Origin: Chrysogorgia sp. JL179-B06
Taxonomy: Eukaryota; Cnidaria; Anthozoa; Scleralcyonacea; Chrysogorgiidae
Direction of reading: 5' to 3'
Length of the DNA: 64,000 bases
Assembly (NCBI GenBank): GCA_035772405.1
Contig: JAYKKM010000191.1
Location: forward strand, 2,066,001-2,130,000
Made by a program: the position numbers and the translations under genes
Shown here: piece by piece, positions 32,746 to 45,539 of the stretch
Numbering within the stretch: the stretch's first letter is position 1
Layout: each line of letters starts with the position of its first letter
Notes under the pieces: generated by a model
What the model saw: the letters and a program-made list of their open reading frames with translations, nothing else
The model's database searches: none
What the model was told of the DNA's origin: nothing

Positions 32746-33573
32746 CATTGAAACTAAATGGAAGCTGCAATCAACACCTGTTTTGTTATGTTATTTAATA
32801 GTTTAGTTTTATAGTACTCATTAACTATAAGACTTTAAAAAAGCTGAATTTCTTTATGTATTGTGGTACCTTATTTGTATTTTTATTACAGTAATTAGCT
32901 TGGTACTACTTTTCACTTAGTCTTAAATGAGCCTTTATCACCCCCCCCCCCCCCTTAGATTGTTTGCTCCATGCTTGCTATGATTGGCTAACTAAACACT
33001 TATCTGAAATTGTTAGATAAGGCTAAGCCTATAAATATTTCACTCAAATGACCTCTGGCAATTGCCCTACATATATAGCATGGCTCTGGATAAATCAGTA
33101 GGTGGTTATGGTTGGATTTATCAAACCACCTGATTGACCTGAAACAAATAAACAAACTTTGACATACTTTACTCAAAACATTGAAGCTTGTTAACCTGTT
33201 TTGGGTAGATTGATAAAATGAACCATGCCCACTGTATTGTTACAAGAAATGTTACACCACCTTAAAAACGTTTTAAAAACATGTCTCATGAAGTCTTATT
33301 GTCTTTGCTTTTGACTATGCCACTATTTGTTGTTTCATGCTGGCAGGCTCTAGAAAGCATATACAGTAGTTCATCAAATTTTAAAATACTGCATAACAAT
33401 ATTTCTAGAACTATAGGTTACTGACTACAACTTAAATTAAGTTACATAACAACATCATCCTTCATATTGTACCCCATATTTCTCAGATAGCCCCCCCCCC
33501 CCCAATAGCTAACTGTCCTGTATGTTAGACACATACTGTGGTATGCTTCAGATCAATGCCTTCTTGCATTTGG
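32746..33573. other. No gene recognised; two poly-C runs
   Basis: Poly-C tracts are at about 32941-32954 and 33488-33502. A short hairpin (AGTAGGTGGTT / AACCACCTGATT) is at about 33097-33135. No frame shows family similarity. Confidence 0.45.
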
Positions 33574-34575
33574 TTAAACATCATGTCTTCTTATGATATC
33601 TAATGCTTTGACATAATCATCGATGCCATGATTTGCTGCTGACCAGGTTTGAGAGTTCAGTTCATTCAGACATGCCTCGGGTAGTCCGAGTAACAGTGGA
33701 AGAAATACAGGCCGGTCTCCTTGTAATTGTTCCTCATTCCCATCATCAATGTCATCAAGATCATGCCAAGCCCCATAGGATTGTTGATTTGGCCAGTTAA
33801 CCAAAGCTGTGCAGCTTTCGACCTTGTTGTGCGCATTCGGTGGTGAGCCCAAGCTGCTTGCCAAAGGTTTAACTTCTTGTTAACAAGTGGAATGAAAACA
33901 AAGTGAAGAACCATCAGGTGCGACTCATTTAGCATGTCAAGTATATCTTCTTCCTCCATAAAATAGAACAGTTGGTAGAAAAAGCTTAGGAAACCCTCGT
34001 AAACATAAAACATCTCTCCATAAGCGCTCAATTATCTGGTTGTGGGTACTCTTTCCAGCTATCACACTTCCACGGTTTGTGCCTCGGTTTTGGATCATGA
34101 ATTCTGCTATGCCCACATTTTCCAGACCTTTGTCAGTACGAACTATGCTTGGTAGGCCAAACTCATCGACAGCTTCCACGAAACATGACAAAACAGTGTC
34201 TCCCTTGTTCTTGTCAGTGCATTTCAACATGACTGGCAATCGACTGAAGCCATCAATGCCTCCTATAATAACGAGGTTCCACCGGATTAGTTTGTGATTA
34301 GTGTCTATATGCCAGAGTTGGTTTGGTCCTTGGACATGATAAACCCTTATCGACAACCCCACTCTCTTCCTTTGGGCAATGCCTTCGCTATCGACTCTGT
34401 GCAGGCTTTCACGTAATCGCCAACGTTGAACCTTGATGTTTTTTCCGAGCAGAAGCTGCTTTATTAGCCCCTCGCCAGAGTGACAAAATTCCTTCGTTAT
34501 TTCGCTAATTACTCGATCTAATTCGTTTTCCGTAACACTCGAAAATTCCATCTTACTTAAACGGTACTGTCTCAT
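33574..34575 (-). pseudogene. Integrase-core (rve-type) transposon protein, frameshifted
   Basis: From ATG 34575 the frame gives an N-terminal region (FCHSGEGLIKQLLLG, IKVQRWRLRESLHRVD) and then an integrase core: HIDTNHKLIRWNLVIIGGID (first Asp in HID, second in GGID), LPSIVRTDKGLEN (Asp) and HNQIIERLWRDV (Glu). A short insertion after WRDV at about 34010 shifts the frame to YEGFLSFFYQLFYFME, HFVFIPLVNKKL and AWAHHRMRTT. A further shift near 33790 leads to GAWHDLDDIDDGNEE and a stop at about 33574. The D-D-E pattern and the order match a single-exon integrase-core family common in fish and cnidarians. Three frames are needed, so it is dead. Confidence 0.85.
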
Positions 34576-36063
34576 TCGACGATAAATTGAACAATACCCC
34601 CAGAGTCCGACACGGTAGACGCAAGAAACAACGGTTTAACACTGTAAGTAAAATATTGGCTCTGTATTACCGCGCGGTTCTTGTTATTAATTTGAGATTA
34701 CATCGCAATGGTTATCGTGGGCGTAAATACGTTTTGACGCTTCCGGGCCCGAATAAAGCAGCGAAAATTAAGTGTCCATCGAGACATTTGAGACGATGTT
34801 TATTCAGTCGCCCAAATTGCTTTGAAACAGCATTGCCCGAGTGGAATGCTGGCGTTTTCGCGCAATTCGTAATCAAGTTCGCCAATGGCCTTCGATAATC
34901 TTTAATGTATGGATAGCGTTCATTGATTTGGCCTTTTGCGACGAGCCAGACAGAAATTGTTTTGAATACGGACGATAGTATATGTTTCCTGGGCAAATAT
35001 TTGTCTACGTTTGCACCCACCGCTCGGCATCTGGACATAAATAATATATACTATAATCGTGTCACAATATAAGGTGAATCGTTCGACTGGAATACACGTT
35101 CGATAGTCAGTCGCTTTCTTATCTAGACATGAACGGCAGCGAAATGGGATACTCAAGTTGCGTCGAATTCATAATAAACGACAGCGCACTTGCAAATCAT
35201 TCAACTAAAATACCAAAATATTATTCACACAAAATGCGAGGGATTATTGCCGATACGTATTTATATATTTATATATTCATACTTGCATACCGCAAATTAC
35301 TTCCGCTCGTCACGCGTTCGTCGCGGGGGCTGTGCGTCACGCGTGAGTCCCTGCGGCTGTGCGTCACGCGTGAGTCACGCTCAGCATGACGTGCGTTGCC
35401 CAATCAGCGCGCGGCGGCATCCCTTTGGGACCTATATGGGGTGGGGGGTTACCTACTGCTATAGGTCAACAGTGTATTAAATTCATTTTGCCAACTCAAC
35501 AATGTTCAATCAAAACCAAAGCTATGTGTCTAAATATTTACAAAATTTGTGAATAGATGACAGATAATAAAATGTATATAAGCGAATATATTAAATAACA
35601 CATATATAGATTTGATGAAATTATAATAAAAACTAGAGTTTCTGACTTTGAGTCTTTATCAGCAATAACTTCTAAAGATAACTGGAAACTTTTTGCATTG
35701 TGAAACAGAGTTGTTTGATGATTTATTAGGCAAAACCTGTGACTGTGCATGGACTATTTACTAAATAACTACAAACTATATGCTGTTGAATTACATAACG
35801 GCTAATGATCACATCGACTTTATTTTCATTTGCATGATATTTGCAACAACACAATAAACAATACAAACAAAATAAAACAAATGACAAATATTATAGTTAC
35901 CTCAATACATTTAACGTATTTCAATCACTGATTTCAATACAGCATTCATATAACAGCTACCATGTCGACTTCATCAAGCACAACGTTCTTCATGCTTCTT
36001 TTATCTTCGATTATCGTGAAATTGTACTTTTGAGAGATTGTTTTCGAGTTTGTACTGGGCTGT
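34576..36063. other. No gene recognised; CpG-rich patch at 35300-35400
   Basis: Short open frames here match nothing I know. A GC-rich patch contains two copies of GCTGTGCGTCACGCGTGAGTC (about 35329 and 35356). It could be a promoter-like island or a repeat, but no start site is supported. Confidence 0.4.
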
Positions 36064-36285
36064 GACGAAAAAGCTTTCGGGATCTATGATGCAACAAGAT
36101 ACTTCATAGCCATATAACTTCGAACACTTCCAAGCAATCGCTGGCAAAAACCTTCGCTTTATAGTCACGAAAAAGCTGTCGGGATCTATGATGCAACAAG
36201 GTACTTCCCAGCCACAGCTACCACACAACTTCGAACACTTCCAAGCAATCGCTGGCAAAAATATACTTCGTTTTTAGTCACATGT
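36064..36285. repeat. About 111-bp tandem duplication
   Basis: Two copies starting ACGAAAAAGCT(T/G)TCGGGATC at 36065 and about 36177. Both end in CTTCCAAGCAATCGCTGGCA and differ by a small insertion in the second copy. Confidence 0.9.
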
Positions 36286-36439
36286 CGCAGTGCGCGTACA
36301 AGGATTGAGACGCCTGGGTACGAGGCAGTGCCTCAGTTTCGCAAAGCCTGTTGGGGCATATCTCGACCAAAAAATAATAAAGGCAGAACCTAGACTCGTG
36401 CTCGCAACCGGGGGCCTGAGTAAATAGTGTATATGAGGT

Positions 36440-37255
36440 CTACTGTGTCAATGATGTGAACATCCAAACGGCTCCAGTTGCACGTGATGTCGGTGTTGCT
36501 GTAGATAGACATCTAAAATTAAATAATCATGTAAATAACATCTGTAAATCGGCTACTTTTGCTATCAGAAATATCGGAAAGATCAGAAAATATTTGAGTA
36601 AAAAGGACTGTGAGAAGTTGTTGCATACATTCATAACATCAAAACTTGACAGCTGTAATAGCATCCTATATGGCTTACCAGAAGCTGAATTGAGCAAGTT
36701 ACAGCGAATTCAAAATACAGCTGCAAGACTTGTAACAGGGGTTAAAAAATCGCAGTATATCTCCCCTGTGTTTCGTAATCTTCACTGGTTGCCGGTGAGA
36801 TCAAGGATTGTATTTAAGATACTAATAATTACTTTCAAGGCTTGCATGCATATATGCATGGCCAGACGCCTGTTTATAATACTGATTTGCCAAATAAATA
36901 GAAACCTACTCGTGCTTTGAGATCATCAGACCGTAATCTGCTAGTTGAGCCAAAAATCCAAAACAGTCACTCATGGAGACAGAGCGTTCTCGGTTTCGGC
37001 ACCAAAACTGTGGAATTAATTACCACAGGAAATTAGAAGCTTTGATATGTTGGGTAATTCAGCAGTTAAGACTTTTCTTTTTTTAAATTAATGTTTTTTT
37101 TGTTCATAGTGGTAATCTATGTAGTAGGGTTTATCTTACAATGAAACTTTAATAAGTTTTATAAGTAAATTTAAGAATATATTTTTGTAAGATCATTGAG
37201 ACTATTGTATAATGCTCCTAATACGTCTATTATTATTATTATTATTATAATTATA
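36440..37255 (+). mobile_element. 5'-truncated CR1/L2-type LINE fragment
   Basis: The post-catalytic part of a LINE reverse transcriptase: DRHLKLNNHVNNICKSA, ITSKLDSCNSILYGLP, LQRIQNTAARLVTG and FRNLHWLPVRSRIVFKI. A frameshift at about 36865 is followed by decayed sequence still resembling the C-terminus (RALRSSDRNLLVEP). An ATT-type tail at 37228-37250 fits the 3' end of such elements. The catalytic YADD region and the endonuclease are missing. Confidence 0.85.
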
Positions 37256-37499
37256 CATCAACAAGGATCGAAATACTGTGAACAAAGGCGTCGAAAATCG
37301 CAAGTAGAAACTACATACTATTCGGTTAAAAGATCGTGAACAAAGGCAACAAGTTTGGTGATGCTTACATAGACAAGTTCAGCTAGGTAAGCGAAGTCAG
37401 GGTTGGAGAGATCAGTAAAAATTGTAAACAAAACGACGAGTAACGAGCGCATTGTTCAGACCAGTTTCTTTTTTGAATCTTTGTTTGCCTTAATTTATA

Positions 37500-37645
37500 G
37501 CTAGTGGCGAAGCTGGCCGTAGGCCCGTAGCAACTGGTCATGTTATGCTAATTTATAAACATCTGCATATTTTGGAAACAATATATTTCTAAATATCTGA
37601 ATGTGTAAATCGTTTCAAAATTTGCTTAGCAAGAGCAGTTGCTAA
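37500..37645. mobile_element. Palindromic MITE, family shared with 61590-61725
   Basis: GTAGCAACTGGTCATGTTATGCTAAT (37527 on) and an imperfect complement ending AGCAGTTGCTA form inverted ends. The interior (TTCTAAATATCTGAATGTGTAAATCG) and the left flank (GCTAGTGGCGAAGCT) recur, reverse-complemented, at 61590-61725. Non-coding. Confidence 0.75.
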
Positions 37646-37701
37646 CCACAATCATGTCAAGTGAAAGACTTTTAAATGTGAAAGTAAATAAAGCACAAAG
37701 A

Positions 37702-39358
<1,657 letters not shown>

Positions 39359-39448
39359 ATGAGCAGTAGAGAGCGAAATTTTGGACATTGTGCACGCGCC
39401 ACAGCTGTCCATGTGACGTCATTAGTTGTGCAGTCTTTAGCGGGAAAT

Positions 39449-39821
39449 ATGGAGTCAAGCGTGAATAAACGAGTGTGTGGAAAATATTGTGTTGCCGGTG
39501 GCTCGGGACAAGTTAGTTGTTCAAACACGAGCTTGACCCCAGCTATTTCCATGCATCTGTTTCCTTCAAATGAAAGTTTACGAAGACAGTGGACAAAATT
39601 TGTGCAAAAAAATCGCCCTGGTTTCAAGCCTACGAACGCATCTGTCTTGTGTTCAGTGCATTTTTTGCCGGATTGTTTTTCGCGAAGACTCGATCTCTCC
39701 GACAAGCCAAATGTTTCTGTTAGCAGAAGATTAGAAAAGGGATCAATCCCAACGATTGATGCAACTGATTAGCGGTTAAACTATCAGACAACCAACAATG
39801 ACATATCGCGAACGAAGGAAA
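39449..39821 (+). pseudogene. THAP domain exon
   Basis: From ATG 39449: MESSVNKRVCGKYCVAGG, then ISMHLFPSNESLRRQWTKF, and SVLCSVHFLPDCF. This is the C2-CH zinc-coordinating pattern of THAP DNA-binding domains (C-x3-C, a conserved Trp, then C-x2-H-F). The tail has GSIPTIDATD, then TAG (39770-39772), after which the frame stays open to donor GTGAGT at 39822. I chose ATG 39449 and not the upstream in-frame ATG at 39359 because THAP domains normally begin within a few residues of the start. Confidence 0.85.
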
Positions 39822-39953
39822 GTGAGTATACAGTTACCGCAATAATTTATATGTTTATTAATATAAGTAACAGTCAAAAAATCGGAAAGCTAGTAAATGT
39901 ATAATTGTATTTGTTTGAATTAGGCTCTATTTTTTCTGAATTCTATTGTTTAG

Positions 39954-40170
39954 GTCTTGAGAGAGATCTTAAATATATCACCGGCCGGACATTGAGAAAC
40001 CACTTGTATTGGTGTGTTACTTCAACTATGCAAGGGTTTGAAGACCTTATATTGGCTAAATGGAAATCATTCATGTTCCATGTAGCAGATAAAGACAAGG
40101 ACCATCCAAATTCATTATTCACTAGCTTGTGCCCATGAAGATATTACCCAACGGAAGTGGATTAAGATAG
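39954..40170 (+). pseudogene. THAP-transposase exon 2, one-base frameshift
   Basis: Acceptor CTATTGTTTAG ends at 39953. LERDLKYITGRTLRNHLYWC, EDLILAKWKSFMFHVAD and HPNSLFT are in one frame. After an extra T at about 40127, CAHEDITQRKWIKI is in the next. Donor GGTATT starts at 40171. The W-C motif, then HV, then H-P, then C-A-H and RKWI match the order in the family. Confidence 0.75.
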
Positions 40171-41126
40171 GTATTGTATAAATTAGAAAATTTTAGAAAT
40201 TTACCTGTACAAGTTTTTGTCTGACCCAAACCCTATGATCTATTATGCAACATATATTTTCAGACGTGTTAGAAGGTAGAGAAACTTGTATTATTATATA
40301 AAGTACTCGTTGTAACTAAAACAGCAATCTAAAATGCCCAGATCAGTTGTGATAACTCTAGTAAAATTTCATTTTTTGACTGTCAGGCACAAAAGAGCAT
40401 GAAAAAATGTCTGCCATTCTCACAAACACGAGAATTTTGAATGGAATAAAAAAGCTGTCACCTGACACACAAACGTACGGTGACCCACAAGGGTCACCTC
40501 TTCTCCGTACAAACATGTAGCTTCTCCGTAGAAATCGAGCTTCTCCGTGGAAATACGCACATGTTCCGCGGAAACAGACGCTTTCTCCACAAAAACAGAC
40601 GTCTTACCCGTAGAAATAGACCTCTTCTCCGCGGAAACAGATGCCTTCTCCGGGGAAATAGACACCTTCTCCGTATAAACAGACGCCTTCTCCGGTGAAA
40701 TAGGCACCTTCTCCGTAGAAACAGACGCCTTCTCCAGGGAAATAGACACCTTCTTCGTAGAAACAGACGCCTTCTCTGTAGAAACGGACGCCTTCTCCAT
40801 AAATATTAAAAAAAACTCCCCCGGAATCACCCCCTGAATTTTTTTATTTTCGTGATCCGGGGGGTAAATAACCCAAACAACCTATCTGCAGCTCAGCTCT
40901 GATATTTGAAGAATTCGAGTGGAATGTCAAAGCTGTATAGGGATAATTGATGTTTTAGTTAATGTTGGTCTAATTCATCAGAAATTGCGGAACGTATTTC
41001 TAGTTAAATATGGCAACGGAGTACCAATATTGTGGCAACTGTTAAAGTGCGCTTCTGGAGAACTGTAACTTTTCAGTGTTGTGGCAATAGATATACCAGG
41101 CAGAAAACGTAATTTAAAGATAAATA

Positions 41127-41766
41127 TCATTAGAGCCCAGTGAGCCCAGCAAATGACTTTGAGACAAGACATAATAAAAGAGATTTAATTGCTAAGGTTT
41201 CGTTGTTTGCAGCGCAACATCATATATATTATAACATCATTATATATTATATTATATAACACGTATCTCAGAGCATATGGGGGTTTCCGTCTTTGACTGG
41301 AAAGAAGCGCTCTAGTCTTTGTCAGCCATGTCAGCTGTTCTCGCTCAGTCATAACCACAAGACCAAACATCCTGTCTCTTCTGATTTTAAAATACTCGCC
41401 TCATCAGCTTCAAAATTTGTACTCTTACTCGTACTCTTTGTACTCTTAGTCTTTCTAAGCTTAACCCCATTCTTAACGCTAATATTAGCTCAGTACTTGT
41501 AATCTTCACTAAACACCTTCAAATAATCTTTCGTTTGACTAGCTGAAACATGATATCTTATTTACCTTTGACTACTTGTATATTTGACTACTTGTATAGT
41601 TTAAATTTCAAATTTGTTATCCTACTTTGACCGTTTGTAACTAACACTAAAATTCTAATGATTCTAACACTAGCATCTATGTGTATATATAGCGACGAAA
41701 CTTTAGCAATTAAATCTCTTTTATTGTCTTCTCAGTTGTCTCAAAGTCATTTGCTGGGCTCTAATG
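41127..41766. repeat. Nested inverted repeat inside the transposon
   Basis: Arms of about 70 bp (CATTAGAGCCC...ATTTAATTGCTAA on the left, the complement TTAGCAATTAAATCTC...GGGCTCTAATG on the right) enclose about 500 bp. AACTGTAACTTT(T)CAGTG occurs outside both arms (about 41064 and 41778) in the same orientation and may be a long target duplication or part of a repeat. Probably a second foldback element inserted in the first. Confidence 0.8.
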
Positions 41767-42040
41767 TTTACAATTAAACTGTAACTTTCAGTGTCATAAT
41801 TGCGGGAATGACATTGCCGGTAAGCATTTGTCTGTAAAAATATTTTCTAAAGAATACTTCGAATCAGTGGCATTGTTTCAAATTTATTCCTTCTTGCGCT
41901 TTTATGTATAGTAATGATGTAATATACTATAGGTGGGCTATTCGCTTGTATGCTGCCCAAACTATTTGCCCTAACTCTAAAAAAAGCGCAAGAAGCCTCT
42001 GCGGAGGAGAGTGTTCTGAAGATGAGTATATTTATAAGTA

Positions 42041-42188
42041 ATACCATGACTTGAGGGAAATTAGCGATTAAGTTGCCCGCCGCCGAGGGAAGATTTGTTA
42101 AAGTCCGAGGGCGAAGCCCGAGGACTTTTACAAATCTTCCCGAGGCGAAGGGCAATTTAATCGCTAATTTCCCGACAAGTCATGGTAT
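42041..42188. repeat. Foldback with CGAGGGCGAAGCCCGAGG centre
   Basis: ATACCATGACTTG and its complement CAAGTCATGGTAT mark the ends. Arms of about 65 bp match with small differences. The middle reads GTCCGAGGGCGAAGCCCGAGGAC, itself a perfect hairpin. Confidence 0.92.
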
Positions 42189-42398
42189 CAGTTTGTAATA
42201 TTATAATCGCCGAGGAAAACTCAGGGAAGTATGCTGAGATAAGTTTAGGTGTTTGATTTTGTATGGTTCAGTGAAGTTGTTTACGAGTTTTATTACTATT
42301 GATTGAAGTAATTATACCTTTGGGAGATGCTTTGTGTTTGTGAGATATGCAAGTTCTACGACTATCTATAATATTATATCTATAATAGATATGCAAGC

Positions 42399-42509
42399 GG
42401 GAAATTTAGTAAAAGAGAAAGGATTTCTTTGTCTACTGATTTTCCCCTGCATGGTTGATGAGGGAAAATTAGTAGACAAAGAAATCATTTGTTTTATACT
42501 AAATTTCCC
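42399..42509. repeat. Hairpin-forming inverted repeat
   Basis: GGGAAATTTAGTA...GTCTACTGATTTTCCC on the left and its near-complement on the right enclose a 15-bp loop (CTGCATGGTTGATGA). A third, partial arm (GGGAAATTTAGAAGACAAAG) follows directly. Confidence 0.88.
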
Positions 42510-43432
42510 TGGGAAATTTAGAAGACAAAGGCGTATGCATGGTTAATGAGGAAAATACGAGGTTTACATTCCCGGAGAGAACAAAAGAATCCGAGGCGAT
42601 CATGGTATTATGATATACATACCGTGGGAAATTAAATCATGGTGCCAATCAGCCAATGTTATAACCTTTATTTTCTGCCCCCCGGATCACAAGAATGAAA
42701 AAAATCAGGGGGTGATTCCGGGGGGAGTTTTTTAAATTGTTATGGAGAAGGCGTCTGTTTCTACGGAGAAGGTGTCTATTTCACCGGAGAAGGCGTCTGT
42801 TTCTACGGAGAAGGTGTCTATTTCACCGGAGAAGGCGTCTGTTTCTACGGAGGTGTCTATTTCACCGAGAAGGCGTCTGTTTCTATGGAGAAGGTGTCTA
42901 TTTCTCCAGAGAAGGCATCTGTTTCCAAGGGGTCTATTTCTACGGGTAAGACGTCTGTTTTTGTGGAGAAAGCGTCTGTTTCCGCGGAACATGTGCGTAT
43001 TTCCACGGAGAAGCTCGATTTCTACGGAGAAGCTACGTGTTTATACGGAGAAGAGGTGACCCTTGTGGGCCACCGTACAAACGAGCTGCCTCGAAGGGTT
43101 TCATGCCACCCTAAATCATTGGCACCCTAAAATGATCTGCTTCTCTTGGCTGGGGACATTTTGCAATGAAAACATAAAGAGAGAGACCAAAACAGGCAAA
43201 GATGGAAAGCCTTACTACAAAGTTTCGTACCCCAAATTTAAACTTGGGGAAGAGGTGGTGCGAGAGGTACCAGTCCCACCTAAATATGGTAAGTGAAAAT
43301 TAATTGAATACTACTGTACAGTACTTCTGCAAGTTAGTATGTGAAAAAGAGATGTATAATTACTCAATAGGCAAACAATCAATCGACTATTTCAGTCATC
43401 CAATGACACAGTAAAATTTTGTTCAGGCAACA

Positions 43433-43545
43433 GCCTCTGTGGCTCAGTGGTTAGAGCACCACTGTACTATCATTGCAAGGTTGATTCCAGTTGGAAGGCC
43501 TTGATGTTGCGTTTTTACAACTGGTCCGGGTTTGGTCTTACAATG
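43433..43545 (+). mobile_element. tRNA-derived SINE-like fragment
   Basis: GCCTCTGTGGCTCAGTGGTTAG carries a Pol III box A (TGGCTCAGTGG), and 35 bp later GGTTGATTCC resembles box B with one base missing. The usual tRNA cloverleaf is not complete (no proper acceptor stem). This combination of a GCCTCTGTGGCTC start and an unrelated 3' part is typical of tRNA-derived SINEs. It lies in the fourth intron of the THAP gene. Confidence 0.6.
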
Positions 43546-43753
43546 TATATACAGTACTCTAACACTTAAAAATTTCCTTCACTATAAATTCCTAGAACAA
43601 TTAGTTCAATTGAGTGAAATGCCAAATATTACTTGTAATAATATTAATAATAATAGAAGAATTTATATAGCGCTAAATTATGCAAGCATTTCTAAAGCGC
43701 TTTACAAAATACAATAAACTAGAGTAACTATAAATAAATAATTAACAGATTAA

Positions 43754-45446
43754 CTAAAAGTAAGCCTTCTTAAAAAGATAAGTCTTTAACTTAGTCTTAA
43801 AAATATTAGAGCTTGTACTGAGTCTAATATCCAAGGGCAGAGTGTTCCATACATATGGACCAGCGTATGCGAAGGATCTATCTCCAAAAGTCTTGCATTT
43901 TAAACGTGGTACCAGAAGCAGATACTGGTCATCTGACCTAAGATGGTATCTACTCACAGGCTTGTTTATCAATAATTCAGAAATGTAAACAGGCGCCATT
44001 CCATTTAGCGCCTTGTATACTAAAAGAGAAATTTTAAACTCTACTCGAAACTTGATAGGCAACCAATGAAGTTGAACTAAAATTGGTGAAATATGGGCAA
44101 ATCTCGGTATCAAACACACCACTCTCGCAGCAGCATTGAGGATCTTTTGGAGGCGATCATACTGGTATTGTGGAAGGCCATAGAGAACAGAATTGCAATA
44201 ATCCAAGTGCGATGTGACGAAAGCATGGATTAGTACATTGGTAGACTCAGCAGAAAGGAACTTTATGATCTGTCGGATATTATAAAGTCCCCTAAAGGCC
44301 TTGCTACACATCTTTCCAACATGGGCATCCATGGTCATATGGTTATCAAACCACGAACCCAAAGTGCGAACTTTCTTCATTGGCGTAATATCAGTGAGAC
44401 CAACTTTGATAGATTTGATGTTAATTTTAGAAAGTTGGTGTCGAGATCCAATAACCAAAAGTTCAGTTTTAGAGTCATTGAGCATAAGTTTATGAGAGAT
44501 TAACCAGGCTCGAACAGTTTTCAATGTTGGCTTCAATAGCACAATCCTCCTGAACCGACGATTCCGGTCGAAATGAGAAATACAGTTCAGTATCGTCTGC
44601 ATATGCGTGTACAGAAGGAAGGTGTTTATTAACTATCTGAAACAGTCTAGACGCATATAATGAAAATAGAACAGGACCAAGGCAACTGCCCTGTGGAACT
44701 CCATATTGAACACTGAAGGGCTTGGATGACTCTTGATTAATAGTTACACGTTGCTTTCTACCAGTAAGGAAGGAAGTAATCCACTTGAGTGCGTCCCCAA
44801 TAATACCAAAGTCCGATTCTAAAATTTCGACAAGGATCCCATGGTCCAACGTATCGAAAGCTGCGGATAAGTCCAAAAGTATAAGTATAGTAACCATTTG
44901 TTTATCCATACTCAGCAGTATGTCATTTTGGACACGCAGAAGCGAAGTCTCGGTCGAGTGAAATTTACGATAAGCTGACTGGTTTGTTGGAAGTGGGGCA
45001 TTTTCAGTGCAGTGATCTAAGAGCTGACGTAACACAGCCTTCTCCGCAGTTTGGGAAACAAAGGGTAGATTACTTACAGGTCTGAAGTTCTCGAAGATAA
45101 TATCCAAACCTAGCTTTTTTAAAAGTGGAAAAATAAGTGCCACTTTCCAATTTTCTGGAACATAGCCTTCTTGGAGCGATAGGTTGATCATCAATGCAAT
45201 AACCGGAGAAAGTTCTTCAGCATATAGTTTAAGCAGCCACGTTGGTATCGGGTCAAGTTGACAAAATGCATTAGAAGATTTGATGATTATATCATAAACC
45301 TCCTCAACAGTAAGAGGGGTAAATTTCTCTAGCTTCACACTGGGAGAACAACTTATAACTGGCGGTGGAGTAACAACAATCTTGTCAATGTCATCTCTGA
45401 TCAATTGAATTTTTCGGCAAAAATATTCACGGAAGTCATCTGCCAA
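43754..45446 (-). pseudogene. LINE ORF2 reverse transcriptase part
   Basis: The RT begins around DDFREYFCRKIQLI, with FRPVSNLPFVSQTAEKAVL, NQSAYRKFHSTETSLL, LDLSAAFDTLDHGIL, YGVPQGSCLGPVLFSLY and the catalytic AYADDTELYF. A frameshift near 44515 then leads to VRAWLISHKLMLNDSKTELL, HLDYCNSVLYGLP and IPRFAHISPILVQLHWLP, ending FKTKLKTYLFKKAYF. It is closer in pattern to L2/Crack-like jockey-superfamily elements than to RTE. Confidence 0.9.
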
Positions 45447-45539
45447 CTCACGAAAATAATCACATGGAGGAAGAGGGTTTTCTTGACGTTCCTTGCACAG
45501 CGAATTAACAATATGAAAGAGTTGTTTTGAGTTACCGTT

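Larger units (their letters stand above)
40479..43074. mobile_element. DNA transposon with about 390-bp inverted ends carrying a 21-bp minisatellite
   Basis: Termini read TACGGTGACCCACAAGGG on the left and the complement of CCCTTGTGGGCCACCGTA on the right, allowing one mismatch. The outermost three bases on each side (40476-40478, 43075-43077) also belong to the element. CAAACG flanks on both sides as a 6-bp target duplication. The arms (to about 40870 and from about 42670) contain about a dozen 21-bp units (ACGGAGAAGGCGTCTGTTTCT type) and end in a GATCCGGGGG-rich block. No transposase frame was found in the interior, which holds nested inverted repeats instead. It is non-autonomous and its superfamily is unresolved. 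Confidence 0.88.
40387..43288 (+). pseudogene. THAP-transposase exon 3 split by a 2.6-kb transposon
   Basis: The 5' piece begins after TTGACTGTCAG (40386) with TKEHEKMSAILTNTRILNG and KKLSPDTQT. The 3' piece resumes at about 43077 with QTSCLEGFHATLNHWHPKM, FCNENIKRET and FKLGEEVVREVPVPPKY, ending at donor GTAAGT (43289). Removing the insert and one copy of CAAACG joins the two pieces in frame across TQTS, which shows that the element landed in an intact coding exon. Confidence 0.88.

Noticed and set aside
34587..35156. Several short frames upstream of the integrase-core pseudogene
   Set aside because: No similarity to the missing N-terminal exons or any known family. Listed as unrecognised sequence.
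35300..35400. CpG-island promoter
   Set aside because: GC-rich and repeated, but no gene start in the right orientation is supported nearby.
42732..43059. Frames with KASVSTE / KVSISPE repeats in the transposon arms
   Set aside because: They come from a 21-bp minisatellite (a multiple of three) and occur in both orientations with stops at the borders.
43433..43505. Functional tRNA gene
   Set aside because: Box B is defective, no acceptor stem pairing is visible and the 3' part is unrelated. A SINE is the better explanation.
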